DNA of 27,114 bases from positions 1 through 27,114 of IMG/VR virus record IMGVR_UViG_3300009285_003260; one strand, 5' to 3'. Position numbers and translations under genes: made by a program. The DNA comes from a virus. Each line of letters begins with the position of its first letter. The first letter of the stretch is position 1. This document shows positions 7,476 to 15,738 of this stretch, piece by piece. Under the pieces are notes generated by a model. That model had not been told where the DNA came from. It ran no database searches and saw only the letters and a list, made by a program, of their open reading frames with translations.

Positions 7476-8425
7476 AAAAAATCCTAATTTTGAATAATAA
7501 AGAAAAGCCCTGTGGAATTCAACAGTATGGTGAAAGAATAATAAACTCGCTAAAAAATTCAAAACAATTTTTTTATTTCTATAGAGAAATAGAAACGGAA
7601 GAACAGGCAATAAATGAGATTCTTTATATAAATCCAAGTATAGTTTTATATAATTATAGTCCTGGTACAATGCCCTTTATAACAAAAGTTTTGCCAAATA
7701 AATTTAAAGATGTAAAACATACGGCACTAATCCATGAAGGATATTCATACCTCAATAATTTTATAGAATTTACAAACATCATTTACTTACAGGATGCTGT
7801 GGAAATTGCACCAGAGTTTCAAAGTAGTGTGTTTAGCACTTCTGTTCGTTATCTACTTTCATATACAGGAGAATATCAAGAAAATATAGTGCCAAAAATA
7901 GGAAGTTTTGGTTTTGGATTTCCAAGAAAAAATTTTGATTTTATTGTGGAAAAAGTTAACAATGAGTTTGATGTTGCCAACATAGAGTTTTATATATCAA
8001 ACTCTTTTCATAGTGATCCAAACGGGGATTTAGCAAACAAAACTATAGAAGACTGCTACAAAAAAATTACTAAGCCAGATATTAAATTATTTATAAATAG
8101 AAATTTTGTATCAGACGACGAGCTTTTAACTTTCTTATCCAGTAATGACATAAATTGTTTCTTTTATGGTGCAGAAAAAACTGACGGAATTGCAGGTTCT
8201 ACCGATCTAGCATTATCTGTAAAAAGACCAATTGCTGTAACGAAAGTTCCAATGTTTTCACACCTTCATTCTTTAGTACCAGAAATTTGTATTGAAAATT
8301 CATCTATCAAAGAAATAATTAAAAGGGGGATTGGGCCACTACAACCCATTTATAATGCTTTTTCTGAAGATAATTTTATTAAGGTTTTTGATGATATTTG
8401 TGAAAGAATTTTGAACAATGCATGA
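7472..8425 (+). CDS. GT-B-like glycosyltransferase, paralogue 4 of 4
   Basis: A 317-residue protein. It keeps CGIQQYGER (14-22), YNYSPGTMPFIT, GSFGFGFPRKNF, NFVSDDELLTFLSSNDIN and GIAGSTDLALSVKRPIAVTK, in the same order and spacing as paralogues 1-3. Sequence drift between sisters is high while motifs stay fixed, suggesting old duplications with different acceptor or donor choice. It is separated from paralogue 3 by the inserted methyltransferase gene. It overlaps the next gene by eight bases. Confidence 0.75.
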   Translation: MKKILILNNKEKPCGIQQYGERIINSLKNSKQFFYFYREIETEEQAINEILYINPSIVLYNYSPGTMPFITKVLPNKFKDVKHTALIHEGYSYLNNFIEFTNIIYLQDAVEIAPEFQSSVFSTSVRYLLSYTGEYQENIVPKIGSFGFGFPRKNFDFIVEKVNNEFDVANIEFYISNSFHSDPNGDLANKTIEDCYKKITKPDIKLFINRNFVSDDELLTFLSSNDINCFFYGAEKTDGIAGSTDLALSVKRPIAVTKVPMFSHLHSLVPEICIENSSIKEIIKRGIGPLQPIYNAFSEDNFIKVFDDICERILNNA

Positions 8426-9245
8426 TAAAGTACTTTTTCATAATCCTTGGGGAGCCGGAGATCTTTTTGAAAGCAGGGGGTTTGTTAAAGAGTGTATAAG
8501 AATCATTCCGGCGAAGGAATATTTTTATGCCCATAGGCAGCATCCTAGAACTTTCGCTGATATAAGCATATTACAGTATCTGCCTTTTGATAAGTTATCT
8601 ATAGACAGTAATATACTAAAAATTAATACTTGGATCGGTCAAAATGGATTAAAATATGGGTGTACAGTAGAATCCAATTATCAAATGTATAATGATATCT
8701 TAGGAAATCTGGGTAAACTATCAGGAACTCCTTTAGACTATCTACCAACAATAGATTATACAAAGTTTCAAATCCAGAATATTGATATATTTTTACAACA
8801 ACACACAGAAGACAAGATTCTTATTTGTAATGGAGATGTTTTGTCTGGACAAGCCAAAAACTTTGATTTTGGGCATTCTATCTACCTTCTTGCACAAAAA
8901 TACCCCACGAAACTATTTATACTAACTAGAAAAATTCCTATACAGCATCCAAGAATAATATACACGGATGATATTACTAGAACAACAGATGGATTTGATA
9001 TAAATGAAATCTCCTATTTGAGTACTTTTTGCAGAATTTTGGTCGGAAGATATTCTGGTCCACACACATGTTCTCAAGTAAAACAAAATTGGTTTGATGA
9101 GACAAAAAGACTAGTGACATTTACTTATAGAAAGCTGGGATGTTCTTTCACTAGTGACCCAAAAACAAAAATGAAACAGTTTTGGTCTCCTGCCATTGAT
9201 AATAAGGGAATTTGTGAAACTATTATAAGGGCGATAGAAAGTTAA
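8418..9245 (+). CDS. GT9 (heptosyltransferase)-like glycosyltransferase
   Basis: A 275-residue protein. The N terminus HNPWGAGDLFESRGFVKE (8-25) resembles the G-D-x-L-x-x-x-x-x-hydrophobic start of GT9 enzymes. Near the C terminus, LSTFCRILVGRYSGPHTCSQ (201-220) matches their conserved region around (G/D)SGP-H. GT9 members in bacteria transfer heptose or other sugars in a GT-B fold. It is shorter than cellular heptosyltransferases (about 320-350). It lies between the paralogue array and a GT4-like gene, overlapping the former by eight bases. The sugar it uses is unknown; the GT9 label rests on a few motifs. Confidence 0.6.
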   Translation: MHDKVLFHNPWGAGDLFESRGFVKECIRIIPAKEYFYAHRQHPRTFADISILQYLPFDKLSIDSNILKINTWIGQNGLKYGCTVESNYQMYNDILGNLGKLSGTPLDYLPTIDYTKFQIQNIDIFLQQHTEDKILICNGDVLSGQAKNFDFGHSIYLLAQKYPTKLFILTRKIPIQHPRIIYTDDITRTTDGFDINEISYLSTFCRILVGRYSGPHTCSQVKQNWFDETKRLVTFTYRKLGCSFTSDPKTKMKQFWSPAIDNKGICETIIRAIES

Positions 9246-9249
9246 TAAT

Positions 9250-10086
9250 ATGAAAATTTATGAACATAGTAACCCAGATTTTGGTAAAGCCTTTAAAAGA
9301 ATAAGCAAAGCATTTAAAACACACTTTCCTAATGTTGAGTGGGTTAGTAGTAATGCAGATGTTGAAATAGTTCAGGTTGTTGGAAAAGCAGAGTACGACT
9401 ATTTAGTAAATAAGAACTCTTTGTCTAATGTAGTTATCCAGCAACAGTGCTTATTTACTACCGGAATTTCTCTAGAAAAATGGGTAGAGTTATGGAAGCA
9501 GTGTAAATTAATAATTTCTTTTCATGATTGTAAAGCATATACCGAGGAAAAAATTAATTTTCTTATGTCTCCATTAGGAGCAGAGCCAGACCTTTTTCCT
9601 ATAGGAGCACAACCAAGATTCTATACCATTTTTTCTACGGGACATGTAGCAGAAACAGAGTGTTTAGATAAAATCTTCGATGCCTGTGTTTGTGCAAACA
9701 GAAAAATGATTCATACCGGGGAGAATTTCAAATGGGATAATAACCATTATCAGTTTCTTGGTTATATGGAAGACCCTTGGTTTGCTAGTCTATTACAAAA
9801 AGTAAAATACGTTTCCGGCCTAAGAAGAACAGAGGGTTTTGAGATGCATTGCATAGAGGGAGCAATGACTGGGGCAGTACCCATAATTCCTTTTATTCAA
9901 ACATATGGTTATTATAAAGATTTCGGTATATACATTGATATGGATAAGGATATAACACAACAACTTATTGATATTCTCTTATCTGATTACAAACCATTGT
10001 CTTTAGAGCAGATAAATTATGTAAGAGATAGATTTTCTTGGAAAAGAATCTGTAATGATATTTATAATAGGATAATTCATGATTGA
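9250..10086 (+). CDS. GT4-like glycosyltransferase
   Basis: A 278-residue protein. The nucleotide-sugar-binding half holds RRTEGFEMHCIEGAMTGAVP (192-211), a clean EX7E motif (E195 and E203) as in GT4 enzymes. The first half is shorter than usual for a two-domain GT-B enzyme and starts MKIYEHSNPDFGKAF. ATG 9250 follows the previous stop by four bases. It overlaps the large terminase gene by eight bases, tying the glycan cassette to the packaging genes in one transcript. The C-terminal RFSWKRICNDIYNRI resembles the closing helix of GT4 proteins. Confidence 0.8.
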   Translation: MKIYEHSNPDFGKAFKRISKAFKTHFPNVEWVSSNADVEIVQVVGKAEYDYLVNKNSLSNVVIQQQCLFTTGISLEKWVELWKQCKLIISFHDCKAYTEEKINFLMSPLGAEPDLFPIGAQPRFYTIFSTGHVAETECLDKIFDACVCANRKMIHTGENFKWDNNHYQFLGYMEDPWFASLLQKVKYVSGLRRTEGFEMHCIEGAMTGAVPIIPFIQTYGYYKDFGIYIDMDKDITQQLIDILLSDYKPLSLEQINYVRDRFSWKRICNDIYNRIIHD

Positions 10087-11629
10087 GGAGCGATGCACTA
10101 GAGACGATTTGGAAGTTTATGAAATCTTCCGTAATCCTTGCCTACTCGGAGAGTTTTTATCTAACTTAGATAGAACAGAACATGAGGAAGAATTCATTCT
10201 AACTAGCTACCAAAAAGAGTATCTTTGCGACTTTAATTCTTATGTCTCTTTAATGGCATCTAGAGCCACAGGAAAAACAGTATCTTTAACTATAAACATT
10301 ATTTGGGCACTACTTTTCAACATCTTTCCAGATAACTATGTTGTGTATACAGTTCCAAGTAAGGTACATCTAGAGCCTGTTTTTGCTAATCTTACCAGAA
10401 TGTTTAGATCTAATTCTCTATTACAAAACTATATAGAAAGAAATGGTGGAATTAATGGATCTGAATTTTCTATTTCTCTAAAGAATCAGTCCAAACTAAT
10501 CTGTCGTATTGCTGGTATGAGTGGTACAGGGGCAAATGTAATTGGTTTACACACCCCCTATGTTATACTGGACGAGGCTGGTTACTACCCTTTTGCTACT
10601 TTTCTGGAGTTACAACCAATTGTTAATACTTGGCAAAATGGTTATAAATTAGTTTGTTCTGGTGTTCCTACAGGATTACGAGAAAAGAACGTTCTTTGGC
10701 ACACCGACCAAGAAAATACTAATTATACTAAACACAGAATATCCTCTTTTCAAAACCCTAGATTTACTGAAGAAGACAGACAGAGAGCTATTGAACAATA
10801 TGGTGGAGAAGATTCAGATGACTATGTTCATCTTTGGCTAGGCCAGCATGGGAAACCAGTATTCTCTCTATTTGATAGAAATGCGTTTGATATTCAATCT
10901 TATCCAGTATACAAATTTGAGTTTGATGGAGTTAGGGAGGGGGATAATCTAATAAATATTCTTAGTGGTATATCTATTCTCCCCGCACTTCCTGATAAGA
11001 TAAAACAATGCATTATGGGAATTGACCTTGGATACACCGAGCCATCTTGTGTGTTCGTAATGTATGAAGACCCAAGTAATGGTACTATTAAATTTCATGC
11101 TAAGGTCAAACTTACAAAAGTTACCTATCCAATACAAGAAAAAATTATAGATTTACTAGACACTAAGTATAATCCTTATATTATAGGAATTGATAGAGGA
11201 AGTGCTGGTGTTTCAGTTATTCAAAACCTATTGGAACACAGAGATTATGTTCATAAGGATTACAAGAAAAAAATAGTTCCCATAGATTTTTCTTCATCCA
11301 TTTCTTTAGGAATTGACTCTGATGGGAAAGAAATAAAACAAAAAACAAAACCATTTGCTGTAACAGTATTACAAGAATATACTAATAATAGAAAGATTAT
11401 TTATTCCTATACCGATACAGAAATGATAACAGAACTAGAAAGAATGACTTATTCTAAAACTCCTACAGGAGAAATTGTATACAAAACTCTTACACAAAGA
11501 GGTGGAAAAAGAGGGGAAGATCACTTTACTTCTGCCTTACTTTGTGCTATGACTAGCTACTATATGGTTAATGACTATAATCTTTTTGCTGTAGAAAAAA
11601 AGAAACTAATGATGGCTAGCTGGTGGTGA
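10079..11629 (+). CDS. terL: terminase large subunit
   Basis: A 516-residue DNA-packaging motor. The ATPase domain has Walker A SRATGKT (61-67), Walker B YVILDE (161-166) and a coupling motif CSGVPTG (193-199). The RNase H-like nuclease domain has the expected acidic residues in IMGIDLG (D316), IIGIDRG (D372) and GEDHFTSALL (D481). It cuts concatemeric genomes and drives DNA into proheads through the portal encoded next. The length is typical. The start at 10079 overlaps the GT4 gene, and the portal follows after six bases. All catalytic residues appear intact. Confidence 0.97.
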   Translation: MIEERCTRDDLEVYEIFRNPCLLGEFLSNLDRTEHEEEFILTSYQKEYLCDFNSYVSLMASRATGKTVSLTINIIWALLFNIFPDNYVVYTVPSKVHLEPVFANLTRMFRSNSLLQNYIERNGGINGSEFSISLKNQSKLICRIAGMSGTGANVIGLHTPYVILDEAGYYPFATFLELQPIVNTWQNGYKLVCSGVPTGLREKNVLWHTDQENTNYTKHRISSFQNPRFTEEDRQRAIEQYGGEDSDDYVHLWLGQHGKPVFSLFDRNAFDIQSYPVYKFEFDGVREGDNLINILSGISILPALPDKIKQCIMGIDLGYTEPSCVFVMYEDPSNGTIKFHAKVKLTKVTYPIQEKIIDLLDTKYNPYIIGIDRGSAGVSVIQNLLEHRDYVHKDYKKKIVPIDFSSSISLGIDSDGKEIKQKTKPFAVTVLQEYTNNRKIIYSYTDTEMITELERMTYSKTPTGEIVYKTLTQRGGKRGEDHFTSALLCAMTSYYMVNDYNLFAVEKKKLMMASWW

Positions 11630-11635
11630 AAATAA

Positions 11636-13141
11636 ATGACAAAATTACAAAATGCAACCGCGTCTATTGTATCCTTAGACCCAAGTGATGTTACCAAAAA
11701 TCCTTGGAGATATACTTGGGAAAAAAATAAAGATACAAAAGGACCTCAGCAAGACTTTTTATCTATGGTAAAAAGATGTAGATTTTATTATGAACGAGAT
11801 CCTCTAACATCTACTACCATAAATAAACTTATTGATATTGGAATTAATACCCTAAAGTTTCATAAAAATGGTTTATCTGATAACGAATTTAAGGTTTTTG
11901 AGGGAATGAAAAATAAACTTTTAGGATTCGCAGAAGACATGGCATTAGAATATCTTATCTCAGGATTAGTAGTTCCCGAAGTAGAATACGGTTCTATTCC
12001 AAAGGACGAATTAAAATCTTTGGGTATAAAGAAATATGATAGACTTACTATGCCTAAAACTATGTGGATACGAGATCCAGCATCTATTGAAATAAAAGCA
12101 TCCCCACTTCCCGATAAACCGTCTTATTTTGTTACAGTTCCAGATGAGATGTTATATTTTATTAGGAATTCTGGAACATATCCAGATGGTACAGAAGACC
12201 AGCAACTCTATGCGTCTTTTAGTACTTATTATCCAGACTTTGTTGAGAAAATTAAAGCAGGTCAGAATAGGGTTCTACTTGAAAATGCTTTTATTATTAG
12301 ACGCAGAGTTACTACTAAATCTGCTTATCCCACTCCTTATCTTTCTTCCGCAGTAGATATTCTAGAGCATAAACGTAATCTACGAAGAACAGATTATTCT
12401 GTTGCTAATAAAGTTCTAAGTGCTATTCTACAAATTAAAGTTGGTAGTGATTTATTCCCAATGACTGCTAGTGAAGAAGATACACAGTTTATGGATGGAC
12501 TAAAGAACCAGTTACTGTGGAGAAATCGTGGAAATAACGATGTAGAGAACATATTCCAGCTATTTACGTCACATGTGGTAGAATTAAAGTGGATATTCCC
12601 TGACATATCTATACTTCTTAATGATGCGAAATATCAAGAGATTAATCAAGAAATTCTATTTGCTTTAGGATTTCCAAGGATTCTCATTGCTGGTGAAACA
12701 GAGAGAAGTGGTGCAGGAGACCAAGAATTTGCTTCTCTAGCACCCATAAAGACTATGGATAACTTTAGAAATAAAATTCTAACGGTTATTAAAGAAATAG
12801 TTTATCAGGTATCAAAAAGAAATAATTTTACTTCTGTTCCAGAAGTGGAATTTGAACCAATTAATTTTCATAAATTTGATGTTTATATTGCTGCTCTATC
12901 TAAACTATTTGACAGTGGTGGATTAAGCAGAGATTCTATGGCAGATGTTCTTGGATATAATTTTAATGATGAGGTTGAGAAGAGGGCTTCTGAGCAGAAA
13001 AAAGTAGAGGCATTTAATGTTCCAGCATTTGGTGAGAATCCGAATAGCAGACCACCCACATCTGCTGATACTACAAAAACCGATGTTGTAAAACCTAAAA
13101 CCCCCGCTTCAACTAAGAAGGTAATAAATAATGGAAAATAA
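11636..13141 (+). CDS. portal protein
   Basis: A 501-residue protein in the slot directly after terL and before the protease/scaffold gene. It carries RDPLTSTTINKLIDIGIN (about 56-73), the early helix region seen in many portals, and NQEILFALGFPRILIAGE with an SGAG loop about two thirds along, typical of the portal stem/crown boundary. The C terminus after about residue 460 is a low-complexity Pro/Thr/Lys tail. Portals form a dodecameric ring at one capsid vertex for DNA entry and tail joining. It overlaps the next gene by 11 bases. Confidence 0.9.
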   Translation: MTKLQNATASIVSLDPSDVTKNPWRYTWEKNKDTKGPQQDFLSMVKRCRFYYERDPLTSTTINKLIDIGINTLKFHKNGLSDNEFKVFEGMKNKLLGFAEDMALEYLISGLVVPEVEYGSIPKDELKSLGIKKYDRLTMPKTMWIRDPASIEIKASPLPDKPSYFVTVPDEMLYFIRNSGTYPDGTEDQQLYASFSTYYPDFVEKIKAGQNRVLLENAFIIRRRVTTKSAYPTPYLSSAVDILEHKRNLRRTDYSVANKVLSAILQIKVGSDLFPMTASEEDTQFMDGLKNQLLWRNRGNNDVENIFQLFTSHVVELKWIFPDISILLNDAKYQEINQEILFALGFPRILIAGETERSGAGDQEFASLAPIKTMDNFRNKILTVIKEIVYQVSKRNNFTSVPEVEFEPINFHKFDVYIAALSKLFDSGGLSRDSMADVLGYNFNDEVEKRASEQKKVEAFNVPAFGENPNSRPPTSADTTKTDVVKPKTPASTKKVINNGK

Positions 13142-14141
13142 AGCTACTTTTAGTGCTAATTTAGAAGATATGGTACAATCATTAGATGGTACAAGTGATG
13201 GAGATGCTTTTGCTTCTTTAGCACAAAATCCTAGTGTAAACTACATTAGGTTTACCCTAACTGATGATAAACCAAATGGAAACAAAAAGAGGATTCCTCA
13301 AGAAGAGTTTTCTAATGTCATCAATAGTGGTATCTTTATGCCAGTCAAAAAGGCAGTTGGTAAAACCGAAAAGGGGCATAAAGATTCTTCCCCATTGGGT
13401 GTAATCACCCACCTTAAACAAGTTGAGGATAAAATCAAGGGCATCGCTACTCTATGGAGTAAAGAAAGGCCCGAAGATGTAAAACAAATCAAGGAAGAGT
13501 TAAAATCTGGAAAGACTGTAAATCTTTCTTGGGAACTAACATATGATACAGAAGCATCAGAACAAGCAGACGGAATTACTACTTTAAGAAATGTATTTCT
13601 AACTGCTGCAACTATTGTAGGACTACCTGCTTATAAAGGTAGAACAGCAATTGAGGCTTTTGCTTCTGATGAAGAAAAAGAAAGGAATGAGGAAATGGCT
13701 GAAGAAGATGAAAAGAATGAAAAGGCTTTGGAGAAATTACAAAAACAGTTTGAAGTTCTAAAAGAACAGTTTGAAGAAACAAAAAAGCAGAATCTTGAAA
13801 AAGATACTGAGCTTGTTGGGCTAAAGAGTTTCAAAGAAGAAGTAGAAAAAGTTGAAACAGAGCGTAAGAAATTAGGCTCTATCAAACAGAAATTTACTTC
13901 TGCTAAAATTGTGAAAGATGATAAATACTTTGAAGAAAACAAAGATAAACTTTTATCTCTTGATGAGAATACCTTGGAATTTATGTTGCAGGACTTAAAA
14001 GTATTTACTACTTCTGAGCCTAAAACAACAGATGAAAAGCCCAAGGTTCCTCCTATTACTGGCCCAATAATTACAACCGACTTTACCCCGAAGAGTTTAG
14101 GAGAGTCCCTAAGAGAATCTTTTAAATCTTCTGGGAAATAA
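13131..14141 (+). CDS. prohead protease fused to scaffold
   Basis: A 336-residue two-part protein. Residues about 30-175 look like a herpesvirus/phage-type maturation protease: H83 (GHKDSSPLG) or H94 and S133 (VNLSWEL) are candidate catalytic His and Ser, and TIVGLPAYKGRTAI (161-174) resembles the conserved end of the fold. Residues about 180-250 are a Glu/Lys-rich coiled coil, the usual make-up of a scaffolding core, followed by a Pro/Thr linker and a Lys/Ser tail that may bind the capsid protein. Scaffold fused behind protease in one chain is known in several phages; here it would self-cleave once the prohead is built. The position between portal and capsid supports the call. The third catalytic residue was not fixed. 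Confidence 0.8.
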   Translation: MENKATFSANLEDMVQSLDGTSDGDAFASLAQNPSVNYIRFTLTDDKPNGNKKRIPQEEFSNVINSGIFMPVKKAVGKTEKGHKDSSPLGVITHLKQVEDKIKGIATLWSKERPEDVKQIKEELKSGKTVNLSWELTYDTEASEQADGITTLRNVFLTAATIVGLPAYKGRTAIEAFASDEEKERNEEMAEEDEKNEKALEKLQKQFEVLKEQFEETKKQNLEKDTELVGLKSFKEEVEKVETERKKLGSIKQKFTSAKIVKDDKYFEENKDKLLSLDENTLEFMLQDLKVFTTSEPKTTDEKPKVPPITGPIITTDFTPKSLGESLRESFKSSGK

Positions 14142-14163
14142 ATATTGGAGATTATAAAAAACA

Positions 14164-14988
14164 ATGGAAATCAATCAGTTTTCTGACGTGCTTGGTGTTG
14201 TTCCTACTGAAGACATTGTAGAAGGACGTTTTGTTCTACTTTGTGAACATAGTTTTTCTTATGACTTTGGTAGCCGAGAAGATGTTGTGGGAGTAAAACT
14301 TCCAGATACTACAGACGAGGGAACTCGTTGTAAATTCTGCCTAACTTGGGCAGTTAGCAATAGTTCCACTCCTATGTATATACCTCAGCCGGTTTTGGCT
14401 CAGGGTGCTCGCAGGGGCGGTTGGAGTGAAGCAGCTAATACACCTATTACTGGTGCTACTGTCTATCTTACCTATCCTGGTTATACCGAAGGACAGACTA
14501 TTCCCTCTGGTACGCCTTCATTAGTTTACACCGACGGAACATTTACTATTCCTTTGGGTGGATATATTGCCGATGCAAGTATTATTGTCCCTACCGGTGG
14601 TGTAAAAGCTGTTATCGGTACTCGTGCTGCCCTAACCCCGATTACTACCTTTGGTGCTTCTTGGTCTGATGGTTCAAATGCCATTGAAGTTCCTGATAAT
14701 GTTCGGGAAATTATGCAGACCGGCTGGCTTGGACGTTATTATGGTGCACCTCTGCTTGCTGTAGAACAGGTCTATGATAATCTCGATGATTACAATACCA
14801 TGATTCCTACTGATAAGATTGTTGTTATCGGACAAAATGTTGGCGAGTTTATTACTTATGGCGATGTTAAGTATAAAGAATGGACTGACATGAGGCCCAC
14901 ACCTCCTTATTGGAATCTAGAAATTTTTCAACAGTTCGGTCTTTGTATCACCTCTGCCGAAGGGATTTATGTACTAAAAATTACCTAG
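14164..14988 (+). CDS. major capsid protein (HK97-like), unspliced reading; exon 1 is 14164-14940
   Basis: A 274-residue protein, small for a major capsid protein, in the canonical place after protease/scaffold. The C-terminal third, with GRYYGAPLLAVEQVYD, IPTDKIVVIG, GEFITYGDVKYKEW and the last strand region, looks like the P- and A-domain region of HK97-fold shells. A good ribosome site (TTGGAGA, near 14146) precedes ATG 14164. A group I intron appears to begin after base 14940 (Gly259). If unspliced, translation runs into the intron and ends in LCITSAEGIYVLKIT at 14988. If spliced to 15751, it ends in MIVDRAEGIFVLKVT. Both forms have exactly 274 residues. Base composition here is less AT-rich and richer in GCT/GGT codons than the neighbours, as expected for a highly made protein. 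Confidence 0.85.
   Translation: MEINQFSDVLGVVPTEDIVEGRFVLLCEHSFSYDFGSREDVVGVKLPDTTDEGTRCKFCLTWAVSNSSTPMYIPQPVLAQGARRGGWSEAANTPITGATVYLTYPGYTEGQTIPSGTPSLVYTDGTFTIPLGGYIADASIIVPTGGVKAVIGTRAALTPITTFGASWSDGSNAIEVPDNVREIMQTGWLGRYYGAPLLAVEQVYDNLDDYNTMIPTDKIVVIGQNVGEFITYGDVKYKEWTDMRPTPPYWNLEIFQQFGLCITSAEGIYVLKIT
14941..14988 (+). repeat. spare capsid C-terminus encoded by the intron 5' end
   Basis: These 48 bases continue the capsid frame into the intron and end at TAG 14986-14988. The last 11 codons (AEGIYVLKIT-stop) match the last 11 codons of exon 2 (AEGIFVLKVT-stop, 15766-15798) at 25 of 33 bases, mostly with synonymous or conservative differences. Within this segment the bases GCCGAA serve both as codons Ala-Glu and as the internal guide sequence of P1. 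Confidence 0.85.
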
Positions 14989-15040
14989 CTTTCGTGCAAA
15001 TGCCCAAATTGTGATATACTTATTTCAAATAAGATACTAC

Positions 15041-15047
15041 AAGGATG
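15041..15047 (+). promoter_or_regulatory. ribosome binding site of the intron HNH gene
   Basis: AAGGATG sits five bases before ATG 15053. Just upstream, CTTAT/ATAAG (15019-15033) forms a small hairpin inside the intron. In some phage introns such hairpins restrain endonuclease translation; here that is only a possibility. Confidence 0.55.
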
Positions 15048-15052
15048 TGCAG

Positions 15053-15664
15053 ATGGAAACATGTGTTAGGTGTAAAAAAGAATTTAGACTGATAGGCACA
15101 AGTAACTCTTTTAAAGAAGATGGTTTGTGTGGAAAGTGTAGAGGCAGACAGAAATATCTAGATAATGTAGACAAATATAGAAAAACAAATGTTTGTCCAA
15201 CATGTGGAAAGAAAATTTTAAAGTCGTCTAAATATTGCAATACCTGCTCACAAATTGGAAATAAAAACCATCAATGGAAAGAAGAAAAGGAAGATAGGCG
15301 GTTTTATTCTACAATAGGATATAGAAATTGGAGAAAAGAAATATTAAAACAATTTCATAATAAATGTGTTATGTGCAATAGTACTTATAGATTGGCAGCA
15401 CACCACATATATCCAAAAAGAAGATTTCCAGATAAAAGATTTGACCTAGATAACGGAGTGGCTTTGTGCCACAAACACCACAGTCAAGTTCATTTTAAAG
15501 AATTAGAGTATATAAATTTTTTCAATGGAATCATGGCCGAAATTAAACTCTGTGAACTCGGTGAAGGCTGTAATGCTAATACCGAACCAAGCCACAAAAT
15601 TGTGGAAGGTGTAACGACTAGGGATGAAATAAACTTCCCCACGAGCGCAGGGCAACCTCACTAA
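15053..15664 (+). CDS. intron-encoded HNH homing endonuclease
   Basis: A 203-residue protein. The N terminus has two Cys-rich modules: CVRC (C4, C7) with CGKC (C26, C29), and CPTC (C48, C51) with CNTC (C62, C65). An IGYRNWRKEILKQFHNKCVMC region leads into the HNH domain: AAHHIYPKRRF (115-125), LDNGVALCHKHHSQVH (132-147), with two further Cys (C105, C108). It would cut intronless capsid genes and promote intron homing. I chose ATG 15053 because AAGGATG lies five bases upstream; a GTG at 15011 would extend the frame through an intron hairpin. The last roughly 40 residues (from about IMAEIKLCELG) are translated ribozyme core and probably have no protein function of their own. Confidence 0.9.
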   Translation: METCVRCKKEFRLIGTSNSFKEDGLCGKCRGRQKYLDNVDKYRKTNVCPTCGKKILKSSKYCNTCSQIGNKNHQWKEEKEDRRFYSTIGYRNWRKEILKQFHNKCVMCNSTYRLAAHHIYPKRRFPDKRFDLDNGVALCHKHHSQVHFKELEYINFFNGIMAEIKLCELGEGCNANTEPSHKIVEGVTTRDEINFPTSAGQPH

Positions 15665-15738
15665 AAATAGTGAAAGAAGATATAGTCTGACCTTATAGGA
15701 AAGAAAACTATAAGAAGTAAAAGATAAAGAACTTTTAC
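15541..15738 (+). ncRNA. group I ribozyme catalytic core (P4/P5 to P9.1)
   Basis: This is the compact core of the intron: the P5 pairing CGGT (15559-15562) with ACCG (15581-15584), the Q-like ACCGAACCAAG, the R element AACGACTAG (15613-15621), the P8 hairpin, the S element and two P9-type hairpins, in the canonical order. It would bind guanosine in P7 and catalyse exon joining. The first part overlaps the 3' end of the HNH reading frame, so the same bases serve as protein code and ribozyme. The order and spacing suggest a subgroup IA or IB type; the subgroup was not resolved. Confidence 0.85.

Noticed and set aside
3985-8425. Glycosyltransferase repeats as a recent duplication or assembly artefact
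   Set aside because: The copies share motifs but little base-level identity, so they are old paralogues.
13631-14164. 177-codon open frame on the - strand
   Set aside because: It is a Ser/Phe-rich antisense reading of the Glu/Lys-rich scaffold coiled coil, with no ribosome site and no motif.
14164-14988. Major capsid gene as a complete gene with the HNH gene simply inserted after it
   Set aside because: This was the first reading, since the frame is complete. The second ending at 15751-15798, the group I core elements and the exact P1 pairing with U.G at base 14940 make an intron the better explanation.
15011-15052. GTG start 14 codons upstream for the intron HNH gene
   Set aside because: It has no ribosome site and would cross the intron hairpin; ATG 15053 has AAGGATG at proper spacing.
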